Origin: Mucilaginibacter sp.
GTDB taxonomy: Bacteria > Bacteroidota > Bacteroidia > Sphingobacteriales > Sphingobacteriaceae
Length of the DNA stretch: 32,823 bases
Reading direction: 5' to 3'
NCBI GenBank assembly: GCA_028287865.1
Contig: JAQBOU010000202.1
Location: 1-32,823 of the forward strand
Positions 1-10,037 of the stretch are shown piece by piece. The translations under genes and the position numbers were made by a program. Under the pieces are notes generated by a model. That model did not search any database. It worked only from the letters and a program-made list of their open reading frames with translations, and was not told the origin of the DNA. Every line of letters starts with the position of its first letter. Position 1 is the first letter of the stretch.

Positions 1-213
1 GATAACGAGGTCTTAAATACAGATCTGCGCATATTTGCCCTTATGCGGTTAGGAATTAACGATAATGAAACTATTGCCAATATTCTGGAGTACTCTGTAA
101 ATACCATTTATGTTTATAAAATGAGGATTAAAGCTAAAGCCCTTGTTCACAGCGATGAATTTGATCATAAAATCATGGCTATAAAAGCAGTGGATGTCCT
201 CAACAAATCATAA
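1..213 (+). CDS. C-terminal fragment of a DUF6377-type helix-turn-helix regulator (cut by the window edge)
   Basis: An open frame enters from the left edge and ends at TAA after 70 residues. The visible part begins [19 protein letters not shown], followed by [19 protein letters not shown] and a basic stretch (KMRIKAKA). This matches the LuxR/FixJ-like helix-turn-helix that ends DUF6377 proteins of Bacteroidota, where an N-terminal TPR region and usually a membrane helix precede the DNA-binding part. Those portions would lie outside the window. Such regulators often sit beside SusC/SusD pairs, and the next gene here is a SusC on the same strand, so control of that locus is a reasonable inference. 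The DUF6377 assignment is from recall of the family pattern. Confidence 0.7.
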   Translation, partial: DNEVLNTDLRIFALMRLGINDNETIANILEYSVNTIYVYKMRIKAKALVHSDEFDHKIMAIKAVDVLNKS

Positions 214-799
214 ATATTCTAATCTGATTATTAGTGACGGGATTTCATCTATTAGAAGCTAACGATATAAAATACTTTAATAAATAATTTAAAAAGTTTT
301 TACTGTATAATGTTAAAATCATACATACATAGGTTAAATTATGTTTATATTTTTTTAGATGTTGCGTTTTTTAATGCCTTGATTATCAATGTGATGTGTT
401 TTGCTATGCCTGTTTTATTTTAAATTATTGATAAACAAATAGGTAATGCTGTAACACCCATGTTACTTTGTATAGATGAGTTGTCGATTTCATTCAATAA
501 CCATTAATAAACTAAATAAACCAAAGAATAATTTTTTCCTGCCGGCAACAATGTAGTTTCATTATTGCCTTTGTTTTTGATGTGATTGCCATATTGGTCG
601 ACGGGCTATGTGATATATTTCATTATTGGACAAACATTATTTTTAATTGAAGCCAATTGTAATAACCTATGAAATACAAGCTTAACGTTATTCCACCTTG
701 AATAATACTTGTTTAATATAATCCATATATGCAAAAGTTCATTTAAAACGCGTATGCTAAAAAATATACTAACCCAAATAAACCTTCAAACCCAATTTT
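214..799. other. Long AT-rich intergenic region before susC
   Basis: 586 bases without a convincing gene; all frames are closed by frequent stops. The only clear structure is the hairpin at 544-569 described separately. No exact TAnnTTTG promoter box was found close to the SusC start at 800. The susC promoter must lie between the hairpin and 800, or be of another sigma class. Nothing else can be supported. Confidence 0.6.
544..578 (+). terminator. Probable Rho-independent terminator
   Basis: Arms GGCAACAATG (544-553) and CATTATTGCC (560-569) pair with one mismatch around the 6-base loop TAGTTT. A T-rich run (TTTGTTTTT) follows at once. It lies about 330 bases past the stop of the upstream regulator, so it ends either a long 3' untranslated region or an unseen short transcript. 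Confidence 0.5.
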
Positions 800-3700
800 A
801 TGCAATTTAAAAATTTACTCAAAGTAAGTTGTTTTGTCTTATTGTGCTTTTTTGTGATACCGGCTATGGCCCAAAACAGGACAGTTTCAGGTAAGGTGAC
901 CGACTCAAAAGACGGATCACCATTAATAGGTGCCTCCGTAGTAGCCAAAGGTTTAAACGTAGGTGCCATTACCGATGTAAATGGTGCATTTAAACTTTCG
1001 GTGCCTGTTACTGCCAACACATTGGTAGTAACGTACATAGGCTATGTACGTAAAGAAGTACCGGTAACTGGCGATGTTACCAACGTAACTCTTGACCCCG
1101 TAAATAATTCACTTAATGAAGTGCTAGTTATTGGTTACGGTACAATACGTAAAAAAGATGCAACGGGCGCTGTTGTAAAGGTATCTTCAGGAGACTTTGT
1201 CCAGGGCGTAACTACTGATCCGTTACAACAGTTACAGGGTAAAGCCGCCGGCGTTGTAATTACAACAAGTGATGGTGACCCAAATAGTACAGCCAGTGTG
1301 CGTATACGTGGAACAGCTTCATTGTCGGGCGGACAGGATCCGTTGTATGTTATTGATGGAGTTGCCGGGGCTGATATACATTCCGTGGCTCCAAATGATA
1401 TAGAATCATTCGATATCTTAAAGGACGCTTCGGCTGCTGCCATTTATGGTTCACGCGCCGCGGCGGGCGTTATTTTGGTAACTACCAAAACCGGCAAAGC
1501 TGGAAAAACACAGGTTTCTGCCAATAGTTATGTGGCCTCAGAATCTCCTGAGCATCTGGTACAATTTATGGACAGGACTCAGTATTTGTCTGCATATCAG
1601 TCGTTTTATGGGCACTCAATGCCTGTATTTGATCCATCCAAGCCATCAACCACCAGTGATCAGGGAGCTAATACCAATTGGTTTAAAGCGATAACCCGTA
1701 CAGGTTTTACCCACAATGAAAACCTTGCGCTATCCGGCGGGTCAGAAAAAAGCCATTACAGGGGATCTTTGACCTATACCGATCAGCAGGGTATCGCGCT
1801 AAACTCAGGCAGAAAAGACCTGAACGGACGATTTAATTTCGACCAGAAGACACTTGATGATAAGCTATTGATCACTATGAATGTTGCAGCAACACATACA
1901 AACTCAAATTTTGTGGCCACGTCCGCCTGGCTTGATGCAGCAAGCGTGCCATCGGTTATCAGTGTTTATGATCCGCTTAACCCTGGGCAGTACCAGGCTA
2001 TAAATAACACACAGGAAGCCAATCCTGTCCCATATCTTACATTGATAACAAATGTAGGCACTACAGATCGAATGAGCGGAAACCTGCGCTTCGATTATAC
2101 TTTAGCAAAAGGTTTAACTATCAGTCCGTATGCCAATGCAACCAGGGCCAGTACAAATACAAACGTTTATTACCCGCCGTCAGGTTTGCTGCAGCCTATT
2201 ATAGATCAGCAGGGCTTTACACCGGCATCCCTGTCTAACCATGGCGATGTGGATAAAGGAGCGACTACAGTTACCGACGAAACCTACGGTGTTACCGCCG
2301 ATTATAAAGGTACGTTTGGTAAAAGCAGGCTGAACTTGTTAGGAGGTTACGAATATAATTCATACAATTATACAGGCTTTAGGGTATTCGCGTCTGATTT
2401 TAATGATATAAACCTGCCAAATGAAAATATAAATGCAGCAAATGCTATTTCACCGGCAGGGATAGGATCTTACGATAACGGATACATCTTACATTCTATT
2501 TTTGGAAGAGCGGAATATAACTTTAACGATAAGTATTATTTAACAGCGAATGTAAGGTATGACCAATCCAACAAATTAGGTATAAATAACCAGTCCGAGG
2601 TTTTCCCATCGTTTAGCGCTGCCTGGGCAATCAGCAACGAAAATTTTATGAAGGATATAAAATGGATTACTTCATTAAAACTTAGAGGCGGTTACGGTTT
2701 AATTGGTAACCAGGATGCAATTACTCCATATCTATCCCAATTCCTTTTTGGTCCCAATAACAAGACTTATTATGATGGTGCTTCAGGTAAATTTTTAACA
2801 AGCAATTTCGCGATCCAAAACCAAAATCCAGATATCAGATGGGAAGTTAAATCTACTACCGATCTTGCTGTTGATTTTAGTTTATTTAATGGCCGTTTAA
2901 ATGGTAGTTTTGACTATTATAATTCTACAACCAATCACTTGTTATATCCTTATTCAGTACCTTTAGGTGGCGAGTTCTTTGTGCCAACTATTATTGCTAA
3001 CATAGGCAGTTTAAGTAACAAAGGTTTCGACTTTAGTGTAAATTACAGGATTGTTTCTGCCAAGGATTTTTCCTGGACTGCAGGAGCAAATGCTTCATTT
3101 AACCGTAACAAAATCCTTAATCTTTCAGGACAGTTTGCAGGCAATAGTTTCAATGTAGTTCAAAGAAATGTGGGAAGCACCTCTGGTTTAGGGATAAGCG
3201 GCGCTATTTCTGCTATTGCCTATTTAAAAGTTGGTTACCCGGTGGGAACATTATTATTACCCGAATATGCAGGTCAGTACTCTGGCCCGGTGGCTGCTGC
3301 TAAAGGAAAGCAAGAATTTTACTATCTAAATAAAGCCACTGGAAAAAGGGATACAACCAGCGATGTCAGCAAGTTTAACTACGCTGATGATGGCAGCACA
3401 CAAGACAGGAAGTTTTACACTACCGATCCTAAATTTACTTACGGTATCAGCAACAATTTTACATACAAACAATTTGATTTAACTATCTTCCTGCGTGGTC
3501 AATACGGAAGCAAGGGCTTTAACGAAACCGCAATGGACTATTCGAGCTTACAAAAGCTGGGTACCTATGCGGTATTGGCCAACGCACAGAGCCTGGGTAT
3601 CACCAGTTCATCTGAACCATCCAATTATTGGTTACAAAGTACTTCTTTCCTAAAAATACAAAACGCTACCCTGGGTTATAGCTTGGATGTAAAAAACAGC

Positions 3701-3889
3701 AGATATATAGACAAATTGCACTTTTATATATCCGGAAATAATTTATACACCTTTACTTCTTATAAAGGCCTCGATCCGGAGTTAAATACAGTTGCAGCAT
3801 TAAATAATAGTCAGGCAGGTATTGACACCAGGACGCTTTATCCGCGGGCCCGTCAAATATCATTCGGAATTAATCTTATACTTAAATAA
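800..3889 (+). CDS. SusC/RagA-family TonB-dependent outer membrane transporter
   Basis: 1029 residues, the usual SusC length. An N-terminal signal peptide ends near AMAQ (about residue 25). Residues 28-105 are a carboxypeptidase-regulatory-like beta domain (VSGKVTDSKDGSPLIGASV). A TonB-box-like segment (EVLVIGYGTIRKKDATGAV) follows near 108-126. The plug domain then shows the SusC hallmarks VRIRGTASL, DPLYVIDGV, ILKDASAAAIYGSRAAAGVI. The rest is a 22-strand type barrel ending in an aromatic-rich strand (RQISFGINLILK). SusC proteins import glycans or peptides across the outer membrane with energy from TonB/ExbBD, with the partner SusD as a lid. The SusD gene follows 16 bases later. The substrate cannot be read from the sequence; the GH65 enzyme downstream suggests a glucose-containing oligosaccharide. 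Confidence 0.96.
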   Translation: MQFKNLLKVSCFVLLCFFVIPAMAQNRTVSGKVTDSKDGSPLIGASVVAKGLNVGAITDVNGAFKLSVPVTANTLVVTYIGYVRKEVPVTGDVTNVTLDPVNNSLNEVLVIGYGTIRKKDATGAVVKVSSGDFVQGVTTDPLQQLQGKAAGVVITTSDGDPNSTASVRIRGTASLSGGQDPLYVIDGVAGADIHSVAPNDIESFDILKDASAAAIYGSRAAAGVILVTTKTGKAGKTQVSANSYVASESPEHLVQFMDRTQYLSAYQSFYGHSMPVFDPSKPSTTSDQGANTNWFKAITRTGFTHNENLALSGGSEKSHYRGSLTYTDQQGIALNSGRKDLNGRFNFDQKTLDDKLLITMNVAATHTNSNFVATSAWLDAASVPSVISVYDPLNPGQYQAINNTQEANPVPYLTLITNVGTTDRMSGNLRFDYTLAKGLTISPYANATRASTNTNVYYPPSGLLQPIIDQQGFTPASLSNHGDVDKGATTVTDETYGVTADYKGTFGKSRLNLLGGYEYNSYNYTGFRVFASDFNDINLPNENINAANAISPAGIGSYDNGYILHSIFGRAEYNFNDKYYLTANVRYDQSNKLGINNQSEVFPSFSAAWAISNENFMKDIKWITSLKLRGGYGLIGNQDAITPYLSQFLFGPNNKTYYDGASGKFLTSNFAIQNQNPDIRWEVKSTTDLAVDFSLFNGRLNGSFDYYNSTTNHLLYPYSVPLGGEFFVPTIIANIGSLSNKGFDFSVNYRIVSAKDFSWTAGANASFNRNKILNLSGQFAGNSFNVVQRNVGSTSGLGISGAISAIAYLKVGYPVGTLLLPEYAGQYSGPVAAAKGKQEFYYLNKATGKRDTTSDVSKFNYADDGSTQDRKFYTTDPKFTYGISNNFTYKQFDLTIFLRGQYGSKGFNETAMDYSSLQKLGTYAVLANAQSLGITSSSEPSNYWLQSTSFLKIQNATLGYSLDVKNSRYIDKLHFYISGNNLYTFTSYKGLDPELNTVAALNNSQAGIDTRTLYPRARQISFGINLILK

Positions 3890-3905
3890 TTATAAATTTA
3901 TTATA

Positions 3906-5435
3906 ATGAAAAGAAAACATTTATTACTTACAGCGGCCCTTTTGGTTGGAATAAGTTTTTATTCTTGTAAAAAGCAACTTAATCCAGCTCAGGAATCCGT
4001 TACTAAATCTGCCGCAGCTGGGAGCACGGCATATTTAAAATCAATCGTATTGGGTACCTATACCCGGCTGCAAGGCTTAACAGCAAATAATGCAATGTTG
4101 CTTACCTCTGAAGAAACAACCGATGCTTTGATTGTACCCGGACGTATAGGTGGTGACTGGGCGGATGGCGGTGTATGGCAGCAATTGTGGCTGCACACTT
4201 ACGGCCCGGCGCATGGAAATATATCCGGCGCCTGGGATGACGCCTATCAAACCATAGGAACTATTAATATTACCATCGGCCTTTTACAGGGCTTGCCGGT
4301 TACACCTGCAACTAACTATTCTATTGCTGAGCTAAAAACGTTAAGAGCATATTACTATTTTTTATTGCTTAACAATTATGGAAATGTGCCATTGATCATA
4401 TCTTCAAACACAGATGCAAGCACGGTGAAAAATAGTTCAGCAACCGATGTTTTTAACTTTTTAATCACTGAACTAAAAACCAACGGGCCATTATTAAGCG
4501 CCAGCACTCCGTCACAAGATCCGAGTCAATACGGAAGACTTAATAAATGGGGCGCTTACTTTTTATTGGCGAAATTGTATTTAAACCAGAACGTTATAAC
4601 AGGATCAACCGATAACAGCGGGTATACAGCTTGTTCTGCTTATTGCGATTCCTTATCGAAATCAGGGTACTCTTTGATGCCAAATTTCCTGGATAACTTT
4701 TCAAGTAATAATACCGGATCAACAGAAAACATTTGGGTGATCCCGTATGATCACATTAATGCAACTGGTTTGCAAATTCAAATGATGACCTTCCATTACA
4801 ACCAGGCGACAAAGTATAACTGGGGTAGTACCGGTGGCCCTTGGAATGGTTTTACCACTACAGCAGATTATTACAGTAAATTTAATTCTGCTGATAGCAG
4901 AAGGGCAGGCTGGCAGGCAGGCGTCCAATATGCGGCAGATGGTGTTACTCCTTTAACCACCAGGGGAAGTGATAGCTCTTTAGTATTAAATTTCAGGCCG
5001 CAAATAACTAACCTGTATAAAGCAACCGAATATGATGGTGTACGTCAGCAAAAATGGCAGCTTGTTCCTGGTTACCAAAGCCAGGATGCAGATTTTGCGT
5101 TGATGCGTTATTCAGACGTACTTTTAATGAAGGCTGAATGTTTACTACGTTTAGGAAATGCACCAGCTGCATTAACTTATACAGCACCGGTTAGGCAAAG
5201 GGCTGGCCTATCAAATTTTAATGCCGGTGCATTTAATGCGGATAGTCTTTTGGCTGAAAGAGGGCGTGAATTTGTGTGGGAAGGCTGGAGAAGACAAGAC
5301 TTAATACGTTTTGGTCATTTTGGTGACGCTAAACAATTTAAGGCAGCTGATGGCGATAAGCATTCACAATTATTCCCTATTCCTACAGAAGCTATACAAA
5401 AAGACCCTAATCTTGCTCAAAACACTGGTTATTAA
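3906..5435 (+). CDS. SusD/RagB-family surface glycan-binding lipoprotein
   Basis: 509 residues from the ATG at 3906. The frame is open further upstream to 3822, but that would overlap SusC and hide the signal peptide. The start chosen gives MKRKHLLLTAALLVGISFYSC, a clear signal peptidase II lipobox with Cys at about residue 21. The body has the SusD pattern: TPR-like helices (AELKTLRAYYYFLLLNNYG, residues ~140-160), the family motif LMRYSDVLLMKAECLLRLG in the C-terminal third, RQRAGL, and the C-terminal ERGREFVWEGWRRQDLIRFG followed by LFPIP. SusD proteins bind substrate on the cell surface and close over the SusC barrel. The gene is co-transcribed with the SusC gene 16 bases upstream and is ended by the hairpin at 5460-5490. 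Confidence 0.95.
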   Translation: MKRKHLLLTAALLVGISFYSCKKQLNPAQESVTKSAAAGSTAYLKSIVLGTYTRLQGLTANNAMLLTSEETTDALIVPGRIGGDWADGGVWQQLWLHTYGPAHGNISGAWDDAYQTIGTINITIGLLQGLPVTPATNYSIAELKTLRAYYYFLLLNNYGNVPLIISSNTDASTVKNSSATDVFNFLITELKTNGPLLSASTPSQDPSQYGRLNKWGAYFLLAKLYLNQNVITGSTDNSGYTACSAYCDSLSKSGYSLMPNFLDNFSSNNTGSTENIWVIPYDHINATGLQIQMMTFHYNQATKYNWGSTGGPWNGFTTTADYYSKFNSADSRRAGWQAGVQYAADGVTPLTTRGSDSSLVLNFRPQITNLYKATEYDGVRQQKWQLVPGYQSQDADFALMRYSDVLLMKAECLLRLGNAPAALTYTAPVRQRAGLSNFNAGAFNADSLLAERGREFVWEGWRRQDLIRFGHFGDAKQFKAADGDKHSQLFPIPTEAIQKDPNLAQNTGY

Positions 5436-5459
5436 TTAGTTTTTTAATCAGGAATAAAT

Positions 5460-5496
5460 AAATGGAGCGGTAATTATTACCGCTCCATTTTTAGTT
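5460..5496 (+). terminator. Strong Rho-independent terminator after the SusCD pair
   Basis: Perfect 15-base arms, 5460-5474 and 5476-5490 (core ATGGAGCGGTAA / TTACCGCTCCAT), followed by TTAG in a T-rich context. The single base between the arms means that the inner AT pairs will open into the loop. It separates SusCD transcription from the CRTAC1-like gene 26 bases further on. Confidence 0.85.
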
Positions 5497-5516
5497 GTAT
5501 ATATTTGCTAACCAAT

Positions 5517-8500
5517 ATGAATCACCCTTACGCCAAGTACCTTTCTTTTATACTTTCTGTTGTTTTTATTTCATGTCAGCATAAAAAAGAGTTTAAACAA
5601 GAAGATGCTTTATTTCAATTGCAACCTTCATCATCAACAGGGATTACATTTAACAACAAGGTGAATGATGATGGTGAGTTTAATGTTTTTAACTATCGTA
5701 ACTTTTATAATGGCGGCGGTGTAGCCATTGGCGATGTAAACAACGACGGTAAGCCCGATATCTTTTTTACTTCAAACCAGGGCGATTGTAAATTATATAT
5801 TAATAAAGGCAATTGGAAGTTTGAGGATGTAACGGAAAAAGCGGGTGTGAAAGGACTTAAAAGATGGCATACCGGTGTAACCATGGTTGATATTAACGGC
5901 GATGGCTGGCTGGATATTTATATATGCAACAGCGGAGGTTTAAAAGGGGCCGATAGGGCTAATGAATTGTACATTAATCAAAAGGACGGTACCTTTAAAG
6001 AGGAGGCCGAAAAATATGGTTTAGCAGATAAAGGGCTTTCTACCCAGGCAATATTTTCTGATTTTGACCACGATGGTGACCTGGATTGTATGGTAATAAA
6101 TAACAGTTACCGGCCCATTGGAAGTTTTGGCTACAACCGCGACCTGCGCAATATCCGCGACCCGCAAAATGGCGATCGTTTATATAGAAATGATAACGGC
6201 AAATTTGTAGACATAAGTGCACAAGCCGGAATTTACGGAAGTGAAATTGGCTTTGGCTTAGGAATAACAGCAGGTGATCTTGACAATTCTGGCTGGGATG
6301 ATATGTATGTTTCGAATGATTTTTTTGAGCATGACTATCTCTATAAAAATCAGCACAACGGCACATTCAAAGAGATGAGCGATAAGGCTATACAGCATAT
6401 GAGCATGTCGTCAATGGGGTCAGATATGGCGGATATAAATAACGACGGTTTCCTGGATATTTTTACGACAGACATGCTGCCCGAAAACGATTACCGGCTA
6501 AAAACAACTACCAAATTTGATGAGTATGATGTATACAATGCCAAACTGAAGAATAGTTTTCATCACCAGTTTTCGACCAATTGCTTACAGTTAAATAATG
6601 GGGACGGCACCTTTAGCGAGATCGCTAATTTAGCAGGAGTAAATGCGACCGACTGGAGTTGGGGGGCACTTTGCTTTGATTTTAATAACGATGGCTGGAA
6701 AGATATTTTTGTGAGCAATGGCATAAGCCGCGATTTAACCAACCAGGATTTTTTAGCCTATTTTGGAAGTGAAGAGGTAATGGACGAGGTTAAACATGGG
6801 GGATTTAAGGCAAAAAAATTGCTCGATAAAATGCCTAAGACCCCAATAACCAGTTATGGTTTTTTGAATCAAAAAAATCTTCAGTTTAAAAATGAAACCA
6901 TACCGCTTGGGTTTTCAAAGTCCAGCTTTAGCAACGGCGCTGCCTATGGCGACCTCGATGGAGACGGCGACCTTGACCTGGTGGTTAATAACGAAAACGG
7001 GCAAGCTTTTATATACAGAAACATGACTTCTGAAAGGACACATGCCCACTATTTAAAAGTAAATTTAAAAGGCAGCGGCATGAATACTTTTGGAATAGGC
7101 GCAAAAGTTACCATCTATACCAATGGGATGCAGCAATTACTGGAGCAGATGCCAACCCGCGGATTTGAAAGCAGTGTGGAACCGGTGTTAAACTTTGGGA
7201 CCGGGAACTATAAAAAGGTTGATAGCCTGAAGGTGACATGGCCAAACATGAAGATGCAGGTATTGAAAAATATTAATACCAATGCTACTATTACATTAAA
7301 ACAAGTTGATGCCAGATTCCCCTTTGTATCTGCCGATGTAAATGCAAAACCTTACTATAAAAATATAACGGCTACGGGCATCAAGGGCGATATCTACCAT
7401 AAGGAAAACGATTACAAAGATTTTGATGAACAGCGGCTGATACCCAAAATGTTATCAACCGAAGGCCCAAAACTGGCGGTTGCCGATGTAAATGGCGACG
7501 GGCTTGACGATTTTTTTGTTGGTGCAGCCACAGGCGATACCGCAAAGCTTTTTATTCAGCAACCCAATGGCACATTTATTCAAAAAAGGCAGTTTGCCTT
7601 TGAGCAGGACAAAAACAGCGAGGACATAGGCGCCTTGTTTTTTGACGCCGACCACGATGGTGATATGGACCTGGTGGTAGTGTCAGGAGGCAATTTAGAA
7701 AAAGAAGGCTCTCTGGACCTGATGGTCCGCTTGTATGTAAATGATGGGAAAGGCAACTTTACCCGTAAATTTAATGGCTGGCCGCCGGTATCCATTAACG
7801 CATCTTGTGTTAGATTGAATAAAAACGGAGATCTGTTTATCGGGGCCAGAAGTGTTCCGGGTTCGTATGGTGTTATCCCATCCAGCAAGTTATTGAGAAA
7901 CGATGGGCACGGCAATTTTACAGATGTAACAGCCACCATTGCGCCAGACCTGATAAAGTTGGGAATGGTAACTGATGCCCAATGGGCCGATATTGATGGT
8001 TCCGGGAGAAATTCACTGGTGGTTGTTGGCGATTGGATGCCGGTAACTATTCTTAAATATGTTAACGGAAAACTTAAAAAAACCAGCGAAGTAGCCAACT
8101 CTTCCGGGTGGTGGAACTGTTTAACAGTTGCTGATCTTAACGGCGACGGAAAAGTTGACCTTGTTGCGGGGAATAATGGATTAAACTCTAAAATAAGGGC
8201 TGATATTAATCATCCGGCAAAGTTATATATAGCCGACTTTGATAATAACGGGCAGGTGGAGTGTATTCCCGTTTATTATAAAACCGATGGAAAAGCTTAT
8301 CCATTTAACCTCCATGACGATATAATTAAACAGTTACCATATTTAAAAAAGAAATTTTACAGGTACGATGCCTATGCCGGGAAGGGTATTGATGAGATTT
8401 TTACACCGGAAGAATTAGAGAAGGCTTCGGTTTTGCAAGTTACGCAAACACAAACCTGTGTTTTTTATAACAATGGGAAGGGCGATTTTAATATGCAGCC

Positions 8501-8813
8501 ACTGCCGGTAAGAGCGCAGTTTTCGCCTGTTTTCAGCATATTGGTAACAGATTTAAATAATGACGGTATAAAAGATTTGTTTTTAGGAGGCAATTTTTAT
8601 GGGTTAAAACCTGAAGTTGGAAGATATGACGCCAGCTATGGTGTTGCCTTTTTAGGAAATAAAACACACGGGTTTAATTATATATCGCCCACAAAAAGCG
8701 GCCTGTTCGTGACAGGCGAGGTTAGGGACATTTCCACAATTAACACGAAGAATGGGAAACAAATAATTGTTGCACGGAATAATGATGCATTACAATTGTT
8801 TAAGCAAAATTGA
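5517..8813 (+). CDS. CRTAC1-like lipoprotein: VCBS/FG-GAP repeats with ASPIC/UnbV domain (copy 1)
   Basis: 1098 residues from ATG 5517; a TTG four codons earlier (5505) is less likely. The N-terminus MNHPYAKYLSFILSVVFISC has a lipobox (Cys near residue 20), so the protein is exported and lipidated. About 13 calcium-binding D-x-[ND]-x-[DN]-G loops run through it, for example DVNNDGKPDIFF, DINGDGWLDIYI, DLDGDGDLDLVV, DLNNDGIKDLFL. They form FG-GAP/VCBS beta-propeller blades on both sides of an ASPIC/UnbV domain at about residues 510-590 (HYLKVNLKGSG, FGIGAKVTIY, RGFESSVEPVLNFG). Proteins of this layout are common beside SusC/SusD in Bacteroidota; their role is not established, and binding or scaffolding at the surface is the usual guess. 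A paralogue lies at 10038-13358. Confidence 0.93.
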   Translation: MNHPYAKYLSFILSVVFISCQHKKEFKQEDALFQLQPSSSTGITFNNKVNDDGEFNVFNYRNFYNGGGVAIGDVNNDGKPDIFFTSNQGDCKLYINKGNWKFEDVTEKAGVKGLKRWHTGVTMVDINGDGWLDIYICNSGGLKGADRANELYINQKDGTFKEEAEKYGLADKGLSTQAIFSDFDHDGDLDCMVINNSYRPIGSFGYNRDLRNIRDPQNGDRLYRNDNGKFVDISAQAGIYGSEIGFGLGITAGDLDNSGWDDMYVSNDFFEHDYLYKNQHNGTFKEMSDKAIQHMSMSSMGSDMADINNDGFLDIFTTDMLPENDYRLKTTTKFDEYDVYNAKLKNSFHHQFSTNCLQLNNGDGTFSEIANLAGVNATDWSWGALCFDFNNDGWKDIFVSNGISRDLTNQDFLAYFGSEEVMDEVKHGGFKAKKLLDKMPKTPITSYGFLNQKNLQFKNETIPLGFSKSSFSNGAAYGDLDGDGDLDLVVNNENGQAFIYRNMTSERTHAHYLKVNLKGSGMNTFGIGAKVTIYTNGMQQLLEQMPTRGFESSVEPVLNFGTGNYKKVDSLKVTWPNMKMQVLKNINTNATITLKQVDARFPFVSADVNAKPYYKNITATGIKGDIYHKENDYKDFDEQRLIPKMLSTEGPKLAVADVNGDGLDDFFVGAATGDTAKLFIQQPNGTFIQKRQFAFEQDKNSEDIGALFFDADHDGDMDLVVVSGGNLEKEGSLDLMVRLYVNDGKGNFTRKFNGWPPVSINASCVRLNKNGDLFIGARSVPGSYGVIPSSKLLRNDGHGNFTDVTATIAPDLIKLGMVTDAQWADIDGSGRNSLVVVGDWMPVTILKYVNGKLKKTSEVANSSGWWNCLTVADLNGDGKVDLVAGNNGLNSKIRADINHPAKLYIADFDNNGQVECIPVYYKTDGKAYPFNLHDDIIKQLPYLKKKFYRYDAYAGKGIDEIFTPEELEKASVLQVTQTQTCVFYNNGKGDFNMQPLPVRAQFSPVFSILVTDLNNDGIKDLFLGGNFYGLKPEVGRYDASYGVAFLGNKTHGFNYISPTKSGLFVTGEVRDISTINTKNGKQIIVARNNDALQLFKQN

Positions 8814-8846
8814 GAAGAAGACGTTGACTAAAAGCGGTTTTGCCCA

Positions 8847-9791
8847 TTAAAAATAAGTAGTAAAATTAACCTGGATATTTACCTTGTCGGTATCTGTAGC
8901 CGGTAGTTTATTATCCAGATAGGTTTCAAATGGCAAAATAGTTGATTGATACTTATGGTCGATAAAATATTGACCGATACCGTCATAAACTGATTGTCGC
9001 TTATTAAACTGTCCACTAAACCTGGCTGAATACAGCGGCCCTCCTTTAGGCATCCTCATAAAAGTTATGTCATTATAAGAGGTAGTTTCTCTGTCAATAA
9101 AAAAACCTATGTTAACCTGTGAAGAATCTTTGCCTTTTGGCAAAAATTGCGCAATCAATGGCTGTGTTTGCTTTACATTATGCGTTTGTGTATAATTCTG
9201 TAAAGCGGATAACATTTTGGCAGCCTCAGTGAATCTGTCTTTTGCCAAAACAGGCCGCCTGATCACTATTAAATTTGCTTCGGGCACCCTGGTTTTAAAA
9301 ATACGGTAACCATAACGTAAACTGTCGGTTTCCATAAAATTTTTAAGATCGGTGACATGGGTATCTGAAAAGGAAACCGGCTTAAACATTCCAAACAAAT
9401 ACCTCGCTAAGTTTATTTTTTTATAAACCGTAATTAAGGTTCTGGTTAACCCTGTATCCGGTATAATTACGTAACTATAGTTGATTGTTTTATCATTATT
9501 GTTTTCAGTAATTCCAAAGGAATTTCCCTGGTATGCTACGTTTAATTCAAGCGGTGCATATTTTATTATAAATGATCCTGTATCTTTTTTAATGGAAATT
9601 TTGTCAGAATCGGCTGATGGTACCTTTAACAAATCACTGCGCCATTTTTGCCATTTATCAGGTTTTGCTAACAGGGTGTAAATATTTAGAAATGATGATT
9701 TAACCGAAATGGTTTCTTGTTGTTGTACCGGTATAAAAAAAGCCGATAAAATGGCTAGGGCTAACAATGATAAAATAACTTTTTGCTTCAT
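8847..9791 (-). CDS. Exported SRPBCC + GyrI-like effector-binding domain protein
   Basis: 314 residues. A short N-terminal hydrophobic segment (LSLLALAILSAFFIPV) acts as signal peptide or anchor. Residues ~28-150 resemble an SRPBCC/polyketide-cyclase-like ligand pocket (LAKPDKWQKWRSDL is the family's characteristic P-x-x-W-x-x-W). The C-terminal ~150 residues look like a GyrI/AraC effector-binding domain (NIGFFIDRET, MPKGGPLYSARFSGQF, PFETYLDN). Without a DNA-binding domain, this pair is expected to bind a small hydrophobic or cationic ligand in the envelope. It converges with CRTAC1-like copy 1 (33-base gap) and diverges from copy 2. It interrupts an otherwise co-directional locus, so it may be unrelated to it. 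Domain calls rest on short motifs and no ligand can be predicted. Confidence 0.7.
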   Translation of the reverse strand: MKQKVILSLLALAILSAFFIPVQQQETISVKSSFLNIYTLLAKPDKWQKWRSDLLKVPSADSDKISIKKDTGSFIIKYAPLELNVAYQGNSFGITENNNDKTINYSYVIIPDTGLTRTLITVYKKINLARYLFGMFKPVSFSDTHVTDLKNFMETDSLRYGYRIFKTRVPEANLIVIRRPVLAKDRFTEAAKMLSALQNYTQTHNVKQTQPLIAQFLPKGKDSSQVNIGFFIDRETTSYNDITFMRMPKGGPLYSARFSGQFNKRQSVYDGIGQYFIDHKYQSTILPFETYLDNKLPATDTDKVNIQVNFTTYF

Positions 9792-9828
9792 TTAAGTTTA
9801 TTGGTGGATGGGGGACTAAAATACATAA

Positions 9829-9852
9829 AAAACCTCGAATCGGGCAGGTTTT
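9829..9852. repeat. Inverted repeat in the divergent intergenic region
   Basis: Arms AAAACCT (9829-9835) and AGGTTTT (9846-9852) surround a 10-base loop, between the divergent genes at 9791 and 10038. The position suits an operator or leader hairpin, but 7-base arms of this composition can arise by chance. No exact TAnnTTTG box was found for either gene in this 246-base gap. Confidence 0.3.
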
Positions 9853-10037
9853 GGCTGTATTTATACTTGTCTTTTGATAAAAATTATCTCTGCTTTACAC
9901 CAAAAATCTCGTGTACTTCATTAATTATTTAATACATTTATAGACCAATAATTAACCGGAAAAAGATTAAAAAAAGCGATCAAAAATTATGAAAAGATGC
10001 TTTTTTTATCCTGTTAATTTCCTGAATGAATTGATTA

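Noticed and set aside
3822..3905. Upstream extension of the SusD frame into susC
   Set aside because: Starting there would bury the lipoprotein signal; the ATG at 3906 gives a clean signal peptidase II sequence.
5500..5507. TATATTTG, an exact TAnnTTTG box before CRTAC1-like copy 1
   Set aside because: It ends only 9 bases before ATG 5517, which would leave almost no leader, and it has no -33 partner because the terminator stem lies there.
7580..8098. 172-codon reverse-strand open frame inside CRTAC1-like copy 1
   Set aside because: It overlaps the well-supported gene completely and its translation has no domain-like pattern.
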